Assembly: GCF_947488025.1 (NCBI RefSeq)
Contig: NZ_CANKYS010000002.1
Coordinates: 558,001 to 622,000 of the forward strand
Direction: 5' to 3'
Length of the DNA stretch: 64,000 nt
Origin: an uncultured Nocardioides sp.
GTDB lineage: Bacteria > Actinomycetota > Actinomycetes > Propionibacteriales > Nocardioidaceae
Shown: one piece after another, positions 1 through 10,029 of the stretch
Layout: each line of letters begins with the position of its first letter
Position numbering within the stretch: the first letter of the stretch is position 1
Translations under genes and position numbers: made by a program
Notes under the pieces: generated by a model
What the model saw: only the letters and a program-made list of their open reading frames with translations
Database searches by the model: none
Told to the model about the DNA's origin: nothing

Positions 1-2
1 CC

Positions 3-287
3 GTCGTCACGGCGATGGGGCGCGACCCGGAGTTCGCCGAGGTCTACCGCCGCGACTTCATCAGGCCCAAGATCGCGACGTCCCGGGCCATCTACGAGCG
101 GGCCCGCGCACGAGGAGAAGTCCACCCGGACGCCGACCTCACGATCCTCGGCCCCTCACTCGCCGGCATCGTGCTGCACCGCGCCTTCCTGCTCGGTGAG
201 CCCGTCACCCCCGAGCTCGTCGGACGGGTGCTCGACGAGGTCATCCTCCCCGCGGCGCTCAACGGACCCACGTCCCGCACCGACTGA
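3..287 (+). CDS. TetR family transcriptional regulator, C-terminal part
   Basis: The frame is open from the left edge of the window, so the N-terminal helix-turn-helix is missing and only about 94 C-terminal residues are visible. These look like the ligand-binding/dimerisation half of TetR/AcrR regulators: an alpha-helical stretch around RRDFIRPK followed by the TLLGPSLAG-like and PELVGRVLDEV-like helices typical of the TetR_C domain. It ends 72 bp before a DHA2 drug exporter on the same strand. That arrangement suggests a local repressor of the exporter, induced by an exported compound. The ligand cannot be guessed from this fragment. Confidence 0.75.
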   Translation, partial: VVTAMGRDPEFAEVYRRDFIRPKIATSRAIYERARARGEVHPDADLTILGPSLAGIVLHRAFLLGEPVTPELVGRVLDEVILPAALNGPTSRTD

Positions 288-359
288 CCATCACGTCCGA
301 CCCACTGTCGGACCCCTCTGATCCACTTGACGCGCACCACCCTCCACGAAGGACGTTCC

Positions 360-1979
360 ATGACCGACAGCACCCTGGTCGCCGACGAAGTGACCCCCGA
401 GCAGCACAAGCGCCTGCGCTGGGCGCTCGTGCTCATCTCGCTGGCGCAGCTGATGGTGGTGCTCGACAGCACCATCGCCAACATCGCCCTCCCCTACATC
501 GGCGCCGACCTCGACATCGACCAGGCCAACCTGCAGTGGATCGTCACGGGCTACGCCCTGACCTTCGGCGGCTTCCTGCTGCTGGGCGGCCGCTTGGCGG
601 ACCTCTACGGCCGCCGGCTGATCTTCATGGTGGGCGTGCTGGTCTTCGCAGTCGCCTCGCTCGTCGGCGGCTTCGCCCAGGACGAGTTCATGCTGCTGTC
701 GGCCCGGGCCCTCCAGGGCCTGGGAGCGGCGCTCGCCTCCCCCGCCGCCCTCGCACTGATCACGACCACGTTCCCCGCGGGCAAGGAGCGCAACCGTGCC
801 TTCGCGATCTACGCGGCGATGGCCGGCGTCGGCGCGGCCGTCGGTCTCCTCCTCGGCGGCTGGCTCACCGGGCTCGACCCGATCCTCGGCCTCGAGGGCT
901 GGCGCTACACGTTCCTCATCGTCGTCCCGATCGGACTGGGTGCGGCGTTCTTCGCACCCCGCTTCTTCGACGAGTCCGAGCGCCACACCGGCTGGCTCGA
1001 CGTCCCCGGCGCCATCACCGGCACGGGTGCCCTGCTCGCCATCGTCTACGGCCTCTCCCGTGCGGGCGACTCACGCTACGGCTTCGACGACACCACGACC
1101 ATCGCCAGCCTCGTGCTCGGCCTCGCGCTCCTCGGCGTGTTCCTGCTGATCGAGAGCCGCGTCGAGCACCCGTTGATGCCGTTCCGGATCTTCAGGAGCA
1201 AGAACCGCGCGGCCGCCTTCGCGGTCATGATGATCGTCCCCGCCGCGATGTTCGCGATGTTCTTCTTCCTGTCGCTGTTCATCCAGCTGGTCGTGGGCTA
1301 CTCCCCGCTCCAGACCGGCGTGGCCTTCCTCCCGTTCTCGATCGCCATGATCATCTCGGCGACGGCCGCCTCCAGGCTGATCGCCTTCGTCGACCCGCGC
1401 TACCTCTCCGGCGTCGGCACGCTACTCTCGGCCGCCGCGCTCTACGGGTTCAGCCGCATCACGGTCCCCGAGGACCCGGGATCGATCCTCGCCTCGCTCC
1501 CCGCGTCGATGGGCGGTCAGGGCGTCGCGCTGGGCGACGGCGTCAACTACTGGACGCAGATCCTGCCGTTCGTCGTGCTGATGGCCTTCGGCATGGGGCT
1601 CAACTTCGTGCCCCTGACCCTCGTCGCGGTGCACCACCTGCGCGCGCAGGACACCGGCATCGGTTCCGGCGTGCTCAACACGATGCAGCAGGTGGGCGGC
1701 GCGCTCGGCCTGGCGACGCTCAGCACGGTGTCGCTGCACTTCGCGCAGACGCGGGCCGACGAGATCGCTCCGTCGATCGCCGCGGCCGCACCCCAGCTCG
1801 ACGAGGCGGCGCTGGGCCAGCTCGCCTCGCTGGGCTCGTTCACCGAGGGCGCCACGATGGCGTTCTTCGTGGGCTCGCTGATGATGATCGCCGCCTCGGC
1901 GATCGTGTGGATCTTCCTCGACGTCAAGCACGAGGAGCTCGCGACCGAGTCCGCACCCGAGGGCGTGGGCGTCCACTGA
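360..1979 (+). CDS. MFS transporter, DHA2 (EmrB/QacA) drug:H+ antiporter family
   Basis: This 539-residue inner-membrane protein has about 14 predicted transmembrane helices, the usual size for DHA2 exporters. It opens with LAQLMVVLDSTIANIALP, the family motif around helix 1 (LDxTIVNVALP). The loop GGRLADLYGRR is MFS motif A, and motif C-like glycines lie near GAAVGLLLGGWL. I chose the ATG at 360 rather than the upstream in-frame start at 327 because GAAGGA lies 6 nt before it. It probably exports drugs or toxic metabolites using the proton gradient, controlled by the adjacent TetR regulator. The substrate is unknown. Confidence 0.9.
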   Translation: MTDSTLVADEVTPEQHKRLRWALVLISLAQLMVVLDSTIANIALPYIGADLDIDQANLQWIVTGYALTFGGFLLLGGRLADLYGRRLIFMVGVLVFAVASLVGGFAQDEFMLLSARALQGLGAALASPAALALITTTFPAGKERNRAFAIYAAMAGVGAAVGLLLGGWLTGLDPILGLEGWRYTFLIVVPIGLGAAFFAPRFFDESERHTGWLDVPGAITGTGALLAIVYGLSRAGDSRYGFDDTTTIASLVLGLALLGVFLLIESRVEHPLMPFRIFRSKNRAAAFAVMMIVPAAMFAMFFFLSLFIQLVVGYSPLQTGVAFLPFSIAMIISATAASRLIAFVDPRYLSGVGTLLSAAALYGFSRITVPEDPGSILASLPASMGGQGVALGDGVNYWTQILPFVVLMAFGMGLNFVPLTLVAVHHLRAQDTGIGSGVLNTMQQVGGALGLATLSTVSLHFAQTRADEIAPSIAAAAPQLDEAALGQLASLGSFTEGATMAFFVGSLMMIAASAIVWIFLDVKHEELATESAPEGVGVH

Positions 1980-2034
1980 CCCGGCGTCCGGCCCGCCCGC
2001 CCATCCGACGTCGCCACCGTCTCGAAGGAGAAAC

Positions 2035-2673
2035 GTGAGTGATCCCCTCCTGACCACCGCCGACGTCCCGGGCGACCCGCGCGCCATGGTCCTCGTCCTC
2101 CACGGGGGCAAGCCCCGGTCGGACCGGGTCATCGGCCCGACCAGTGCGTCGTGGCGCCGGGCCGCGTGGCTCCAGCGCTCGATCGTGCCGCAGGCGCACG
2201 AGGCCGGCGTCGGTGTGTGGCTCGCGCGCTACCGGGTGCGCGGGTGGAACGGCGGCGCCGGACCGGTGCACGACGCCCGGTGGGCGCTCGACGAGCTGCG
2301 GTCCGCGCACGGCGACGTACCCGTCGTGCTCCTCGGGCACTCGATGGGCGCCCGGGTCGCGGTGCACGTGGCCGACGACCCCTCGGTCGTCGGGGTGGTC
2401 GGCCTGGCCCCGTGGTGGTCCGCCGACGACCCCGTCACCACGCTCGCGGGTCGCGACCTCCGGGCCGCGCACGGGCGCCGCGACCGCATCACGTCCTTCC
2501 GGGAGACCAGCCGCTACGTCGACCGGGCGCGCAGCGTCGCCGCCAGCGCCGAGCTCCACGACATGGGCGGCCTCGGCCACTACATGCTCGCCGGGTCCGG
2601 GCACTGGCACGACGTCGCGCTGGGGTCGGTCCTCGAGGTGCTCGCCGCCAGGGTCCCCCGCGCCGAGCGGTGA
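2035..2673 (+). CDS. alpha/beta hydrolase
   Basis: A 212-residue protein with a compact alpha/beta-hydrolase fold. VLVLHGGKP forms the oxyanion-side strand-turn. GHSMGAR (about residues 101-107) is the nucleophile elbow GxSxG with Ser as the nucleophile, and a late GGLGHYM gives the probable catalytic His. The GTG start at 2035 follows a good AAGGAGAA ribosome-binding site. It lies 55 bp after the MFS gene and may be cotranscribed. It resembles small serine hydrolases of the dienelactone hydrolase/lysophospholipase type. The substrate is unknown. It converges with the MetE-like gene, 17 nt away. Confidence 0.8.
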   Translation: MSDPLLTTADVPGDPRAMVLVLHGGKPRSDRVIGPTSASWRRAAWLQRSIVPQAHEAGVGVWLARYRVRGWNGGAGPVHDARWALDELRSAHGDVPVVLLGHSMGARVAVHVADDPSVVGVVGLAPWWSADDPVTTLAGRDLRAAHGRRDRITSFRETSRYVDRARSVAASAELHDMGGLGHYMLAGSGHWHDVALGSVLEVLAARVPRAER

Positions 2674-2690
2674 CCGGCCCCAGCGGGCGG

Positions 2691-3680
2691 TCAGAGGTTG
2701 CGGGCCACCGTCGCCGAGAGCCGTACGGCCCGACCCGCCCACTCGGCCGTCGCTCCGGCGAGGCCGCAGGTCGGCGTGATGACGAGGCGGTCACCGACGC
2801 CGTCGGGGTCCAGGCCGAGCATGTCGAGCCAGCGCTGGACCCGCTCGGTCGTGCCGACCTCGGACTGACCCCCGGCAGGAGCGCTGGACGGTACGACGCC
2901 GAGGGCGGCGGTGCGGCCGGACTCCAGCGCCTCCGCGAAGGTGTCGAGGTCGGCCGGGCCGAGCATGTCGAGGTCGGCGGAGAGCCCGTGCACCCCGGTG
3001 CCCGCGACGAGCGACCACGGCGTCTGCGGGGCGCAGGAGTGCACCCACGCCTCGCCCCCGGCGTCGACGACGGCGGAGACGACCCACTCCAGGTGGGCCG
3101 AGGCCTCGGGCAGGTCGACGCTGCGGTGCCGGCCGAAGCCGCTGGCCGTCGGCACCTGGGCGGCCACGACCGCGGCCAGGGCCGGTTCGTCGAGCTGCAC
3201 GATCCAGCGGTCGACGCCCCCGAGGCGCCGACGCAGGTCGGCGAGGTGAATGCGCACCCCCTCCGCGAGCGCCTGGGCCAGCTCGCGACGCGCGCCGTGG
3301 TCGGCGAGCACCTTGTCACCGCGCGGCTTCTCGACCGTGGCGGCCAACGTCCAGGGACCGGTGACCTGGGTCTTGAACGCACCCTCGTAGTCCTGGGCGA
3401 GCTCCTCGACGGTGTCGAGGTCCTGCGCGAGCAGCGAGCGGGCCCGGCGGTGGTCGACCCCGCTGGCGTCGGTGAGCCGCCAGCCCGCGGGCTGCAGGTC
3501 GGCACCGAGACCCGCGACGACCGCGAGCCCCCGACCGGTCATCGCGGCCGTGACACCGCGACCGGGCACCTCCGGCACGTGCGGCAGGTCGGGCAGCTCG
3601 CCCAGGACGAGACGGGTCGCCTCGACGTGGTCGGCGTCGGTCGTGCCGGGCATCGAGCCCACCCCGGTGGCGCGCGTCAT
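2691..3680 (-). CDS. MetE-like (cobalamin-independent methionine synthase C-terminal domain) protein
   Basis: This 329-residue protein is a single UROD/MetE-like TIM barrel, much shorter than full MetE (about 750 residues). It keeps a plausible zinc site: HSC near residue 200 and a TPTCGL motif near the C-terminus, matching the HxC...C ligands of Met[10 protein letters not shown] is also conserved in the family. The start ATG overlaps the mnmA stop (ATGA, 3677-3680), so translation is coupled. Such core-MetE proteins follow mnmA in several actinobacteria. They may transfer methyl groups to a thiol from an unknown donor, but the true reaction is not shown by the sequence. Confidence 0.75.
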   Translation of the reverse strand: MTRATGVGSMPGTTDADHVEATRLVLGELPDLPHVPEVPGRGVTAAMTGRGLAVVAGLGADLQPAGWRLTDASGVDHRRARSLLAQDLDTVEELAQDYEGAFKTQVTGPWTLAATVEKPRGDKVLADHGARRELAQALAEGVRIHLADLRRRLGGVDRWIVQLDEPALAAVVAAQVPTASGFGRHRSVDLPEASAHLEWVVSAVVDAGGEAWVHSCAPQTPWSLVAGTGVHGLSADLDMLGPADLDTFAEALESGRTAALGVVPSSAPAGGQSEVGTTERVQRWLDMLGLDPDGVGDRLVITPTCGLAGATAEWAGRAVRLSATVARNL

Positions 3681-4780
3681 GCGGCGCCGTCGACGGAGCG
3701 GGTGGAGGCGATGGTGGCGGAGCCGACGACGCGGGTGCCGTCGTAGATCACGGCTGCCTGCCCCGGCGCGATGCCCTCCGCAGGGTCGAGGAGGTCGATC
3801 TCGACGCGGTCCCCCGCCACGAGCACGACGGCCCGGTGCTCGGCACCATGGGCACGCAGCTGCACGGTGCCCTCGACCCGGTCGGGCACGGTGCCGCACC
3901 AGCGCGGCCGGATGCCCGACACGTGGTCGACGGCGAGGCGTTCGCGCGGCCCGACGGTGACGGTGCCGCTGACCGGCTCGATGTCGAGCACGAACCGGGG
4001 CTTGCCGTCGGCCGCGGGCACACCGAGCCGGAGGCCCCGGCGCTGGCCGATGGTGAAGCCGTACGTGCCGGTGTGGCTGCCGACCGTCTCCCCCGTCGTC
4101 GCGTCGACGATGTCGCCACCGTGGTTGGGCGCGCGATCGCCGAGCTTCTCGCGCAGCCAGCCGGCGTTGTCACCGTCGGCGACGAAACAGATGTCGTGCG
4201 AGTCGGGCTTGTCGGCCACCAGCAGGCCGCGCGCCTCGGCCTCGCGGCGCACGGCCGGCTTGTCGGTGTCGCCGAGCGGGAACAGGGAGTGCCGCAGCTG
4301 CTGCTGGTCGAGCACGCCGAGGACGTAGGACTGGTCCTTGGCATGGTCGGCGGCGCGGTGCATCTCGATGAGGCCGTCGGCTCCGGTGCGCAGCTGGGCG
4401 TAGTGGCCGGTCGCGACCGCGTCGAAGCCGAGCGCGAGCGCCCGGTCGAGCACCGCGGCGAACTTGATCTTCTCGTTGCAGCGCAGGCACGGGTTGGGGG
4501 TGCGCCCGGCGGCGTACTCGTCCATGAAGTCCTCGACGACGTCCTCGTGGAAGCGGTCGGAGAGGTCCCAGACGTAGAACGGGATGCCGATGACGTCGGC
4601 AGCGCGGCGCGCGTCGTTGCTGTCCTCGATCGTGCAGCAGCCCCGCGCCCCGGAGCGGTAGGACGCCGGGTTGCGGCTCAGCGCGAGGTGCACGCCGGTC
4701 ACGTCGTGCCCGGCCTCGACGGCCCGGGCGGCGGCGACGGCGGAGTCCACCCCGCCCGACATGGCGGCGACGACCTTCAT
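3677..4780 (-). CDS. mnmA: tRNA-specific 2-thiouridylase MnmA
   Basis: This 367-residue cytoplasmic enzyme adds sulfur to U34 of tRNA-Lys, -Glu and -Gln. It carries the N-terminal PP-loop SGGVDS (residues 9-14) that adenylates the uridine. The catalytic cysteine pair lies in NPCLRCN and in [10 protein letters not shown]. The C-terminal beta-barrel is present ([11 protein letters not shown], then RPRWCG and DGTRVVG), so the protein is full length. It lies 10 bp after the cysteine desulfurase gene, its presumed sulfur donor, and its stop overlaps the MetE-like start. No oddities seen. Confidence 0.96.
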   Translation of the reverse strand: MKVVAAMSGGVDSAVAAARAVEAGHDVTGVHLALSRNPASYRSGARGCCTIEDSNDARRAADVIGIPFYVWDLSDRFHEDVVEDFMDEYAAGRTPNPCLRCNEKIKFAAVLDRALALGFDAVATGHYAQLRTGADGLIEMHRAADHAKDQSYVLGVLDQQQLRHSLFPLGDTDKPAVRREAEARGLLVADKPDSHDICFVADGDNAGWLREKLGDRAPNHGGDIVDATTGETVGSHTGTYGFTIGQRRGLRLGVPAADGKPRFVLDIEPVSGTVTVGPRERLAVDHVSGIRPRWCGTVPDRVEGTVQLRAHGAEHRAVVLVAGDRVEIDLLDPAEGIAPGQAAVIYDGTRVVGSATIASTRSVDGAA

Positions 4781-4790
4781 CCCCGGCTCC

Positions 4791-5972
4791 TCAGCGAGCC
4801 CGGGCAGCGCGGGCGCGCTCCACGACGGGTCCGATGGCCTCGACGACGGCGTCGATGTCGGCCGGCGTGGTGGTGTGGCCGAGCGAGAAGCGGAGCGAGT
4901 GCCGCGCCTGGTCAGGGTCGCAGCCCATCGCGAGCAGCACGTGCGAGGGCTGCGGGACGCCTGCCGAGCACGCGGATCCGGTGGAGCACTCGATGCCGCG
5001 GGCGTCGAGCAGCATCAGCAGGGAGTCGCCCTCGCAGCCGGGGAAGCCGATGTGGGCGTTGCCGGGCAGCCGCAGCGGTCCCGCCGGCGCACCGTGCAGG
5101 TGGGCGTCCGGCACGACCTCGATGACGCGGCGCACGAGGTCGTCGCGCAGGGCGGCGACCCGCACCGCGTGCTCGTGCTGGTGCTTGACCGACTCCTCGA
5201 CGGCCGCGGCGAGGCTGGCGATGGCGGGCACGTCGAGCGTGCCGCTGCGGATGTCGCGCTCCTGGCCACCGCCGTGCACCAGCGCGCTGACGGCCAGGTC
5301 ACGTCGTACGACGAGCGCTCCCACACCGTAGGGGCCACCCACCTTGTGGCCGGTGAAGGTCAGCGCGTCGACACCCGAGGCGGCGAAGTCGACCGGCACC
5401 TGTCCGAGGGCCTGCACGGCGTCGGTGTGCACGGGGACCTGGTGCTCGGCGGCGATGGCGACCACGTCGGCGATCGGCTGCAGCGAGCCGACCTCGTTGT
5501 TGGCCCACATCACCGACACCAGGGCCACGGACGCCGGGTCGCGCGCGATCGAGTCCCGCAGGGCGTCGAGGTCGAGGACACCCTCGGACGAGACGGGCAG
5601 CAGCTCCACCTCGGCTCCGTCGGACTCCGCCAGCCAGTGGAGCGGGTCGAGCACCGCGTGGTGCTCGACGGCGGTGGCGAGGATGCGCGTACGACGGGGG
5701 TCCTCGGCGCGCCGGGCCCAGAAGATCCCCTTCAACGCGAGGTTGTCGGACTCCGTGCCGCCGGAGGTGAAGACGACGTCGCCCGGCCGGGCGCCGATCA
5801 CGCGCGCGATGGTCTCGCGGGACTCCTCGACCACCCGCCGGGCGCCGCGCCCCGAGGCGTGCAGCGAGCTGGCGTTGCCGACGCCGGTGAGCTGGCGTGT
5901 CATCGCCTCGACCGCGACCGGGAGCATCGGCGTGGTCGCGGCGTGGTCGAGGTAGACGAGCGGCTGGTTCAT
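4791..5972 (-). CDS. cysteine desulfurase (IscS/NifS class V aminotransferase)
   Basis: A 393-residue PLP enzyme that removes sulfur from L-cysteine as a protein persulfide. It opens with [10 protein letters not shown], the class hallmark. VEHHAV carries the His that stacks on [13 protein letters not shown] carries the Schiff-base Lys, and [13 protein letters not shown] carries the active-site Cys on its mobile loop. It is the first gene of the desulfurase-mnmA-MetE-like operon, so its likely job is supplying sulfur for tRNA 2-thiouridine rather than general Fe-S assembly. A TAGGCT -10 box lies 9 nt before the ATG. Confidence 0.95.
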   Translation of the reverse strand: MNQPLVYLDHAATTPMLPVAVEAMTRQLTGVGNASSLHASGRGARRVVEESRETIARVIGARPGDVVFTSGGTESDNLALKGIFWARRAEDPRRTRILATAVEHHAVLDPLHWLAESDGAEVELLPVSSEGVLDLDALRDSIARDPASVALVSVMWANNEVGSLQPIADVVAIAAEHQVPVHTDAVQALGQVPVDFAASGVDALTFTGHKVGGPYGVGALVVRRDLAVSALVHGGGQERDIRSGTLDVPAIASLAAAVEESVKHQHEHAVRVAALRDDLVRRVIEVVPDAHLHGAPAGPLRLPGNAHIGFPGCEGDSLLMLLDARGIECSTGSACSAGVPQPSHVLLAMGCDPDQARHSLRFSLGHTTTPADIDAVVEAIGPVVERARAARAR

Positions 5973-5981
5973 GACCTGCCA

Positions 5982-5987
5982 AGCCTA
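5982..5987 (-). promoter_or_regulatory. putative -10 box of the cysteine desulfurase-mnmA operon
   Basis: The minus strand reads TAGGCT here (TANNNT type), 9 nt before the ATG at 5972. The transcript would be leaderless or have only a 1-3 nt leader. An AGG triplet lies between, too weak to be a clear Shine-Dalgarno site. No good -35 is seen. Confidence 0.4.
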
Positions 5988-6016
5988 CGGGGCCGACCTT
6001 CGCCCACCCGCCCCGC

Positions 6017-6541
6017 GTGGCCACCTTCACACCGGAGGCCCCGGGCCGGTGGAAGGGTGTGCCCGTGCACACCCACGAGCCCGCCGGATACGACTGCCCG
6101 TTCTGCCGCCTGCAGCGAGGCGTGCACAACGAGCACAACCAGCCCGGGGACGTCGTCGCCGTGACCGAGCTCGCCTACGCGCGCATCTCGCCGAAGTGGT
6201 GGTCGGCCAATCCGGGCGCCGCGCTCGTCATCCCGCGCGGGCACCACGAGAACCTGTACGACATCCCCGCCGTCGTCGGGCACGCCGTGTGGGACCTCAC
6301 CCAGCGGGTCGCGGTCGCGATGCGCGCGGCGTACGACTGCGAGGGGATCTCGACCCGGCAGCACAACGAGCCGTCGGGCAACCAGGACGTCTGGCACCTG
6401 CACGTCCACGTCTTCCCCCGGCACGCCGACGACCGCCTCTACGAGCAGCACCGGTCGACGCGGTGGGCGACGGCCGCCGAGCGTGCGCCGTACGCCGAGC
6501 GCCTCGCCGCCGCCCTCGACCTCCCGCGCCACTTCGCCTGA
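6017..6541 (+). CDS. HIT family protein (nucleotide hydrolase/transferase)
   Basis: A protein of up to 174 residues with the histidine-triad signature WHLHVHVFPRH (HxHxHxx) near residue 130. This is the catalytic motif of enzymes that cleave nucleotide phosphoramidates or dinucleoside polyphosphates. An N-terminal CPFCRLQRG could bind zinc, as in Fhit/Hint relatives. The GTG at 6017 has no clear ribosome-binding site. An in-frame GTG at 6065 is preceded by GGAAGG with 8 nt spacing and gives a 158-residue protein that still keeps the CPFC motif, so it is a serious alternative. It is divergent from the desulfurase gene and 25 bp ahead of the MazG-like gene. Confidence 0.85.
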   Translation: MATFTPEAPGRWKGVPVHTHEPAGYDCPFCRLQRGVHNEHNQPGDVVAVTELAYARISPKWWSANPGAALVIPRGHHENLYDIPAVVGHAVWDLTQRVAVAMRAAYDCEGISTRQHNEPSGNQDVWHLHVHVFPRHADDRLYEQHRSTRWATAAERAPYAERLAAALDLPRHFA

Positions 6542-6566
6542 CCGGACCCTGCGGCAGGATCACCGC

Positions 6567-6887
6567 ATGGACTTCCAGCAGATGCAGGAGCGCGCCCGAC
6601 AGGTCCGGGCCCGCTACGCCGAGGTCGAGGCCTCCACCTACGGCCGGTCGTGGACGGTCGAGGAGGTCATGCTCGGCTTCCTCGGCGACGTCGGCGACCT
6701 GGCCAAGCTCGTGCAGGGCAAGGCCGGGGTGCGCCCTCGCGACGACCTCGACGAGGCGCTGGCACATGAGCTGGCAGACTGCCTGTGGAGCGTCCTGACC
6801 CTCGCCGACGCGTACGACGTCGACCTCGCCGCCGCCTTCACCAGCACGATGGACGAGCTCGACGAGGTCCTGGCCGAGGAACCCTAG
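6567..6887 (+). CDS. MazG-like nucleotide pyrophosphohydrolase domain protein
   Basis: A 106-residue all-alpha protein. The motif HELADCLWSVLTLADAYDVDL (ELAD ... D) matches the second metal-binding helix of MazG/dUTPase-like all-alpha NTP pyrophosphatases, and GFLGDVGDLAKLVQGK would be the first (ExxD-like) helix. Such proteins hydrolyse non-canonical NTPs to NMP and PPi, which would suit housekeeping alongside the upstream HIT protein. ATG 6567 follows AGGA. It overlaps the end of proB by 4 nt on the opposite strand. The exact substrate is unknown. Confidence 0.75.
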   Translation: MDFQQMQERARQVRARYAEVEASTYGRSWTVEEVMLGFLGDVGDLAKLVQGKAGVRPRDDLDEALAHELADCLWSVLTLADAYDVDLAAAFTSTMDELDEVLAEEP

Positions 6888-8017
6888 AGCACGACGAGGT
6901 CGTCGCGGTGGATGACCTCGCGCTCGTACGCCGTCCCCAGCGCGTGCTTCAGCTCCCGGGTCGAGCGGCCGAGGAGGGCGGGCAGCTCGTCGGCGTCGAA
7001 GTTCACGAGCCCGCGGCCCACCACCGTGCCGTCGGGGTCGAGCAGGTCGACCGCGTCACCGGCGACGAACGTGCCGTCGACGGCCGTGATGCCCGCCGGG
7101 AGCAGGGACGCGCGCCGCTCGACGACCGCGCGCACGGCGCCCTCGTCGAGGGACAGCGTGCCCTGCCCGGACGTCGCGTGCGCCAGCCACAGCAGCCGGG
7201 TGGGACGGCGCTTGCCGGTGGCCTCGAAGTGGGTGCCGACCACCGCACCTGACAGCGCGGCGGCTGCCTGGTCTGCGGAGGTCAGCACGACGTCGATGCC
7301 GGCGCCGGTCGCGATCCGCGCCGCGTCGACCTTCGTGGTCATGCCGCCGGTGCCGACACCGGCGGCGCCGGCCGACCCGATGGTCACCGCCGCCAGGTCG
7401 TCCTCGGAGCGGACGACCGGGACCAGCTGCGTGCCCTGGCGCGACGGAGGACCGTCGTAGAGGCCGTCGACGTCGGAGAGCAGCACCAGCAGGTCGGCGT
7501 GCACGAGGTGGGCGACGAGCGCCGCCAGCCGGTCGTTGTCGCCGAAGCGGATCTCGGAGGTCGCGACCGTGTCGTTCTCGTTGACGATCGGCACGACACC
7601 GAGCTCGAGCAGCTTGGCGAAGGTCTGGTGGGCGTTGCGGTAGTGCGCGCGCCGCGTGACGTCGTCGACGGTGAGCAGCACCTGGCCCGTGACGATGCCG
7701 TGCCGGGCGAACTCCTCCTGGTAGCGGTGCGCGAGGAGCCCCTGACCGACCGACGCCGCGGCCTGCTGTGCGGCGAGGCTGCGCGGGCGCCGGGTCAGCC
7801 CGAGGGGGGCCAGGCCGGCGGCGATGGCGCCCGACGAGACGAGCACGACCTCGGCACCGCTGCCGCGTGCGGCAGCGAGGACCTCCACCAGCTGACGTAC
7901 GCGTGCCGGGTCGATGCCGCCGGCGGCGGTGGTCAGCGACGACGAGCCGACCTTGACGACGATGCGACGGGCACCGTCCACCAGGCTCAGCCGGGTGGCC
8001 GAGCGGTCAGTCGTCAC
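6884..8017 (-). CDS. proB: glutamate 5-kinase
   Basis: First enzyme of proline synthesis (glutamate + ATP to glutamyl-5-phosphate), 377 residues. The amino-acid kinase domain shows [29 protein letters not shown] and [12 protein letters not shown]-terminal PUA domain follows ([15 protein letters not shown] ... [12 protein letters not shown]), as in E. coli ProB. The chosen GTG at 8017 overlaps the end of obgE by 11 nt, the expected obgE-proB coupling in actinobacteria. proA is not in this window immediately downstream. Instead proB converges with the MazG-like gene. Confidence 0.95.
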   Translation of the reverse strand: MTTDRSATRLSLVDGARRIVVKVGSSSLTTAAGGIDPARVRQLVEVLAAARGSGAEVVLVSSGAIAAGLAPLGLTRRPRSLAAQQAAASVGQGLLAHRYQEEFARHGIVTGQVLLTVDDVTRRAHYRNAHQTFAKLLELGVVPIVNENDTVATSEIRFGDNDRLAALVAHLVHADLLVLLSDVDGLYDGPPSRQGTQLVPVVRSEDDLAAVTIGSAGAAGVGTGGMTTKVDAARIATGAGIDVVLTSADQAAAALSGAVVGTHFEATGKRRPTRLLWLAHATSGQGTLSLDEGAVRAVVERRASLLPAGITAVDGTFVAGDAVDLLDPDGTVVGRGLVNFDADELPALLGRSTRELKHALGTAYEREVIHRDDLVVL

Positions 8018-9572
8018 TGCCGTCCCAGTCGGGGTCGTCCTTGCTGCCGATCTCGTAGGCCATCGGACCGACGCCGGAGCTGCCGGTGCTGCGGTTGGGT
8101 CCCTTCTTCCGGCGCTCCTCGTCGAGGCGGCGGGCCACGTCGGCGCGGGCCTCCTCCTCCGACTTCGTCTCCATCGCCTCGGCGATGTCGCGTCGTCGGT
8201 CGCGGGCCGGTCGGTTCTCGCGAAGCCGCTCGTCCTCACCGCGACGGCCGAGCATCTCGGCACCGGCCTCGATGCTGGGCTTGAAGTCGAAGACGACCGA
8301 GTTGTTCTCCGGCCCGATGATGACGGCGTCGCCCTCCTGCGCCCCCATCTGCGCCAGCTTGATCTCCACGCCCAGCCGGTTGAGACGGTCGGCCAGGAAG
8401 CCCACGGCCTCCTCGTTGCTGAAGTCGGTCTGCCGCACCCAGCGCTCGGGCTTGGTGCCACGCACCCGCCAACCGTCCTCGGTCTCGACGACCTGGAAGT
8501 CGTCCCCGCCGTCGACAGCCTTCGGTCGCAGCACGATCCGCTCGGGCTCGGCAGCGGGCGCGACCTCGCGGGACGCGACGACGATCTCGGCCATGGCGAA
8601 GGTGAGCTCCCGGAGCCCGGCGCCGGAGGCGGCGCTGACCTCGAAGACCCGCATCCCGCGGCCGCGCAGCTCCTCGACCACCATGTCGGCGATGTCCTGG
8701 CCGTCCGGGACGTCGACCTTGTTGAGGGCGACCAGCCGGGGCCGGTCCTCCAGCCCGCCGTAGCGGGCGAGCTCGCCCTCGATGACCTCCAGGTCGTCGA
8801 GCGGGTTGCGGCCGGGCTCGATCGAGGCCGTGTCGACGACGTGGACCAGCGCCGCGCAGCGCTCGATGTGGCGCAGGAAGTCGTGGCCGAGGCCGCGCCC
8901 CTCCGCGGCGCCCTCGATCAGGCCGGGCACGTCGGCGACCACGAAGGTCGTCTCGCCCGCGGTGACCACACCGAGGTTGGGGATCAGGGTGGTGAACGGG
9001 TAGTCGGCGATCTTGGGCCGCGCCCGGGAGATCGCCGCGATCAGCGACGACTTGCCGGCGCTCGGGAACCCGACCAGGCCGATGTCGGCGACGACCTTGA
9101 GCTCGAGACGTACGACGAGCTCGTCGCCGGGCTCGCCCAGCAGGGCGAACCCGGGGGCCTTGCGCTTGGAGGAGGCGAGGGCGGCGTTGCCGAGGCCCCC
9201 GCGGCCGCCAGCAGCGACGACGAGGGTCGTGCCGTGGCCGACCATGTCGGCCAGCACGGAGCCGTCGGCGTCCTTGACGAGGGTGCCGTCGGGGACGGCC
9301 AGGACCAGGTCCTTGCCGTTGCCGCCGTTCTTGTGGTCACCCGCGCCCTGGCCGCCGTTGTCGGCCCGCCGCTTCGGGCTGTGGTGGTAGTCGACGAGCG
9401 TCGTGACGCTCGTGTCGACCTGCAGGATGATCGACCCGCCCTGGCCGCCGTTGCCGCCGTCGGGGCCGCCGAGCGGCTTGAACTTCTCCCGCTTGACCGA
9501 GGCCACGCCGTTGCCACCTCGTCCGGCCGCGAGGTGCAGCGTGACCTGGTCGACGAACGTGGGGATGGCCAT
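8007..9572 (-). CDS. obgE: GTPase Obg/CgtA
   Basis: A 521-residue essential GTPase tied to 50S ribosome assembly and the stringent response. The Obg domain is at residues 1-160 ([20 protein letters not shown], then glycine-rich repeats such as [12 protein letters not shown]). The G domain has [18 protein letters not shown] and NKVD motifs. The long C-terminal part includes the OCT domain and an acidic tail ([10 protein letters not shown]). I chose ATG 9572 over the in-frame start at 9674 because the family always begins here and AAGGAA precedes it. It follows rpmA but a terminator-like hairpin lies between. Confidence 0.96.
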   Translation of the reverse strand: MAIPTFVDQVTLHLAAGRGGNGVASVKREKFKPLGGPDGGNGGQGGSIILQVDTSVTTLVDYHHSPKRRADNGGQGAGDHKNGGNGKDLVLAVPDGTLVKDADGSVLADMVGHGTTLVVAAGGRGGLGNAALASSKRKAPGFALLGEPGDELVVRLELKVVADIGLVGFPSAGKSSLIAAISRARPKIADYPFTTLIPNLGVVTAGETTFVVADVPGLIEGAAEGRGLGHDFLRHIERCAALVHVVDTASIEPGRNPLDDLEVIEGELARYGGLEDRPRLVALNKVDVPDGQDIADMVVEELRGRGMRVFEVSAASGAGLRELTFAMAEIVVASREVAPAAEPERIVLRPKAVDGGDDFQVVETEDGWRVRGTKPERWVRQTDFSNEEAVGFLADRLNRLGVEIKLAQMGAQEGDAVIIGPENNSVVFDFKPSIEAGAEMLGRRGEDERLRENRPARDRRRDIAEAMETKSEEEARADVARRLDEERRKKGPNRSTGSSGVGPMAYEIGSKDDPDWDGSDD

Positions 9573-9600
9573 CAGATTCCTTGCTGTCAGTGGTGCTGAA

Positions 9601-9629
9601 ACCACAAAAGGCGCCCCAGGTGGGACGCC
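9601..9629 (-). terminator. intrinsic terminator downstream of rplU-rpmA
   Basis: On the minus strand an 8-bp stem (GGCGTCCC / GGGGCGCC, one mismatch) with a 4-nt loop is followed directly by TTTTGTGG. This is one of the few hairpins in the window with a T-rich tail. It sits about 100 bp after rpmA and 30 bp before obgE, so it would let ribosomal protein genes be expressed at a higher level than obgE. Confidence 0.6.
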
Positions 9630-9640
9630 CAGTGGTGAGA

Positions 9641-9710
9641 CGGATTTCGAGACGAGTCGCTCAGCTCCTCGCAAGCTCGGACCTGAGCCGAGCTCTCCTC
9701 AATCTCCCGC
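9641..9710. repeat. REP-like intergenic repeat element
   Basis: This stretch between obgE and rpmA begins with a GGATTTCGAGACG motif, ends with CTCCTCAATCTCCCG, and contains an internal 7-bp hairpin (AGCTCGG 9674-9680 with CCGAGCT 9688-9694). That architecture resembles dispersed extragenic repeats I know from Nocardioides and related genomes, which begin GGTTTCGAGACG and end CTCCTCAACCACCG. The element is non-coding. Whether it is multicopy cannot be tested within the window. Confidence 0.45.
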
Positions 9711-9730
9711 CCTGTGTCGACTTCGCAGGC

Positions 9731-9985
9731 TCAGTCGACGGGCGTGATGTTGACGACCTTGCGACCGCGGCGGGTGCCGAACTCGACGGCGCCGGCCTGC
9801 AGGGCGAACAGGGTGTCGTCACCGCCGCGACCCACGCCGGTGCCCGGGTGGAAGTGCGTGCCGCGCTGGCGGACGATGATCTCGCCAGCGCCGACGACCT
9901 GGCCGCCGAAGCGCTTCACGCCGAGGCGCTGGGCGTTGGAGTCGCGACCGTTCTTGGTGCTCGCGGCACCCTTCTTGTGAGCCAT
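9731..9985 (-). CDS. rpmA: 50S ribosomal protein L27
   Basis: An 84-residue ribosomal protein that reaches the peptidyl-transferase centre. The N-terminus [20 protein letters not shown] is diagnostic, with no cleavable N-terminal extension of the kind Firmicutes carry. [16 protein letters not shown] and GRKVVNI complete the fold. It lies 44 bp downstream of rplU in the conserved rplU-rpmA pair. The ATG at 9985 is preceded by AAGGAC. Confidence 0.97.
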   Translation of the reverse strand: MAHKKGAASTKNGRDSNAQRLGVKRFGGQVVGAGEIIVRQRGTHFHPGTGVGRGGDDTLFALQAGAVEFGTRRGRKVVNITPVD

Positions 9986-10029
9986 TGTTCAGTCCTTCTG
10001 AAGAGACTTGGTCGACCTCGAGCGAGCGC

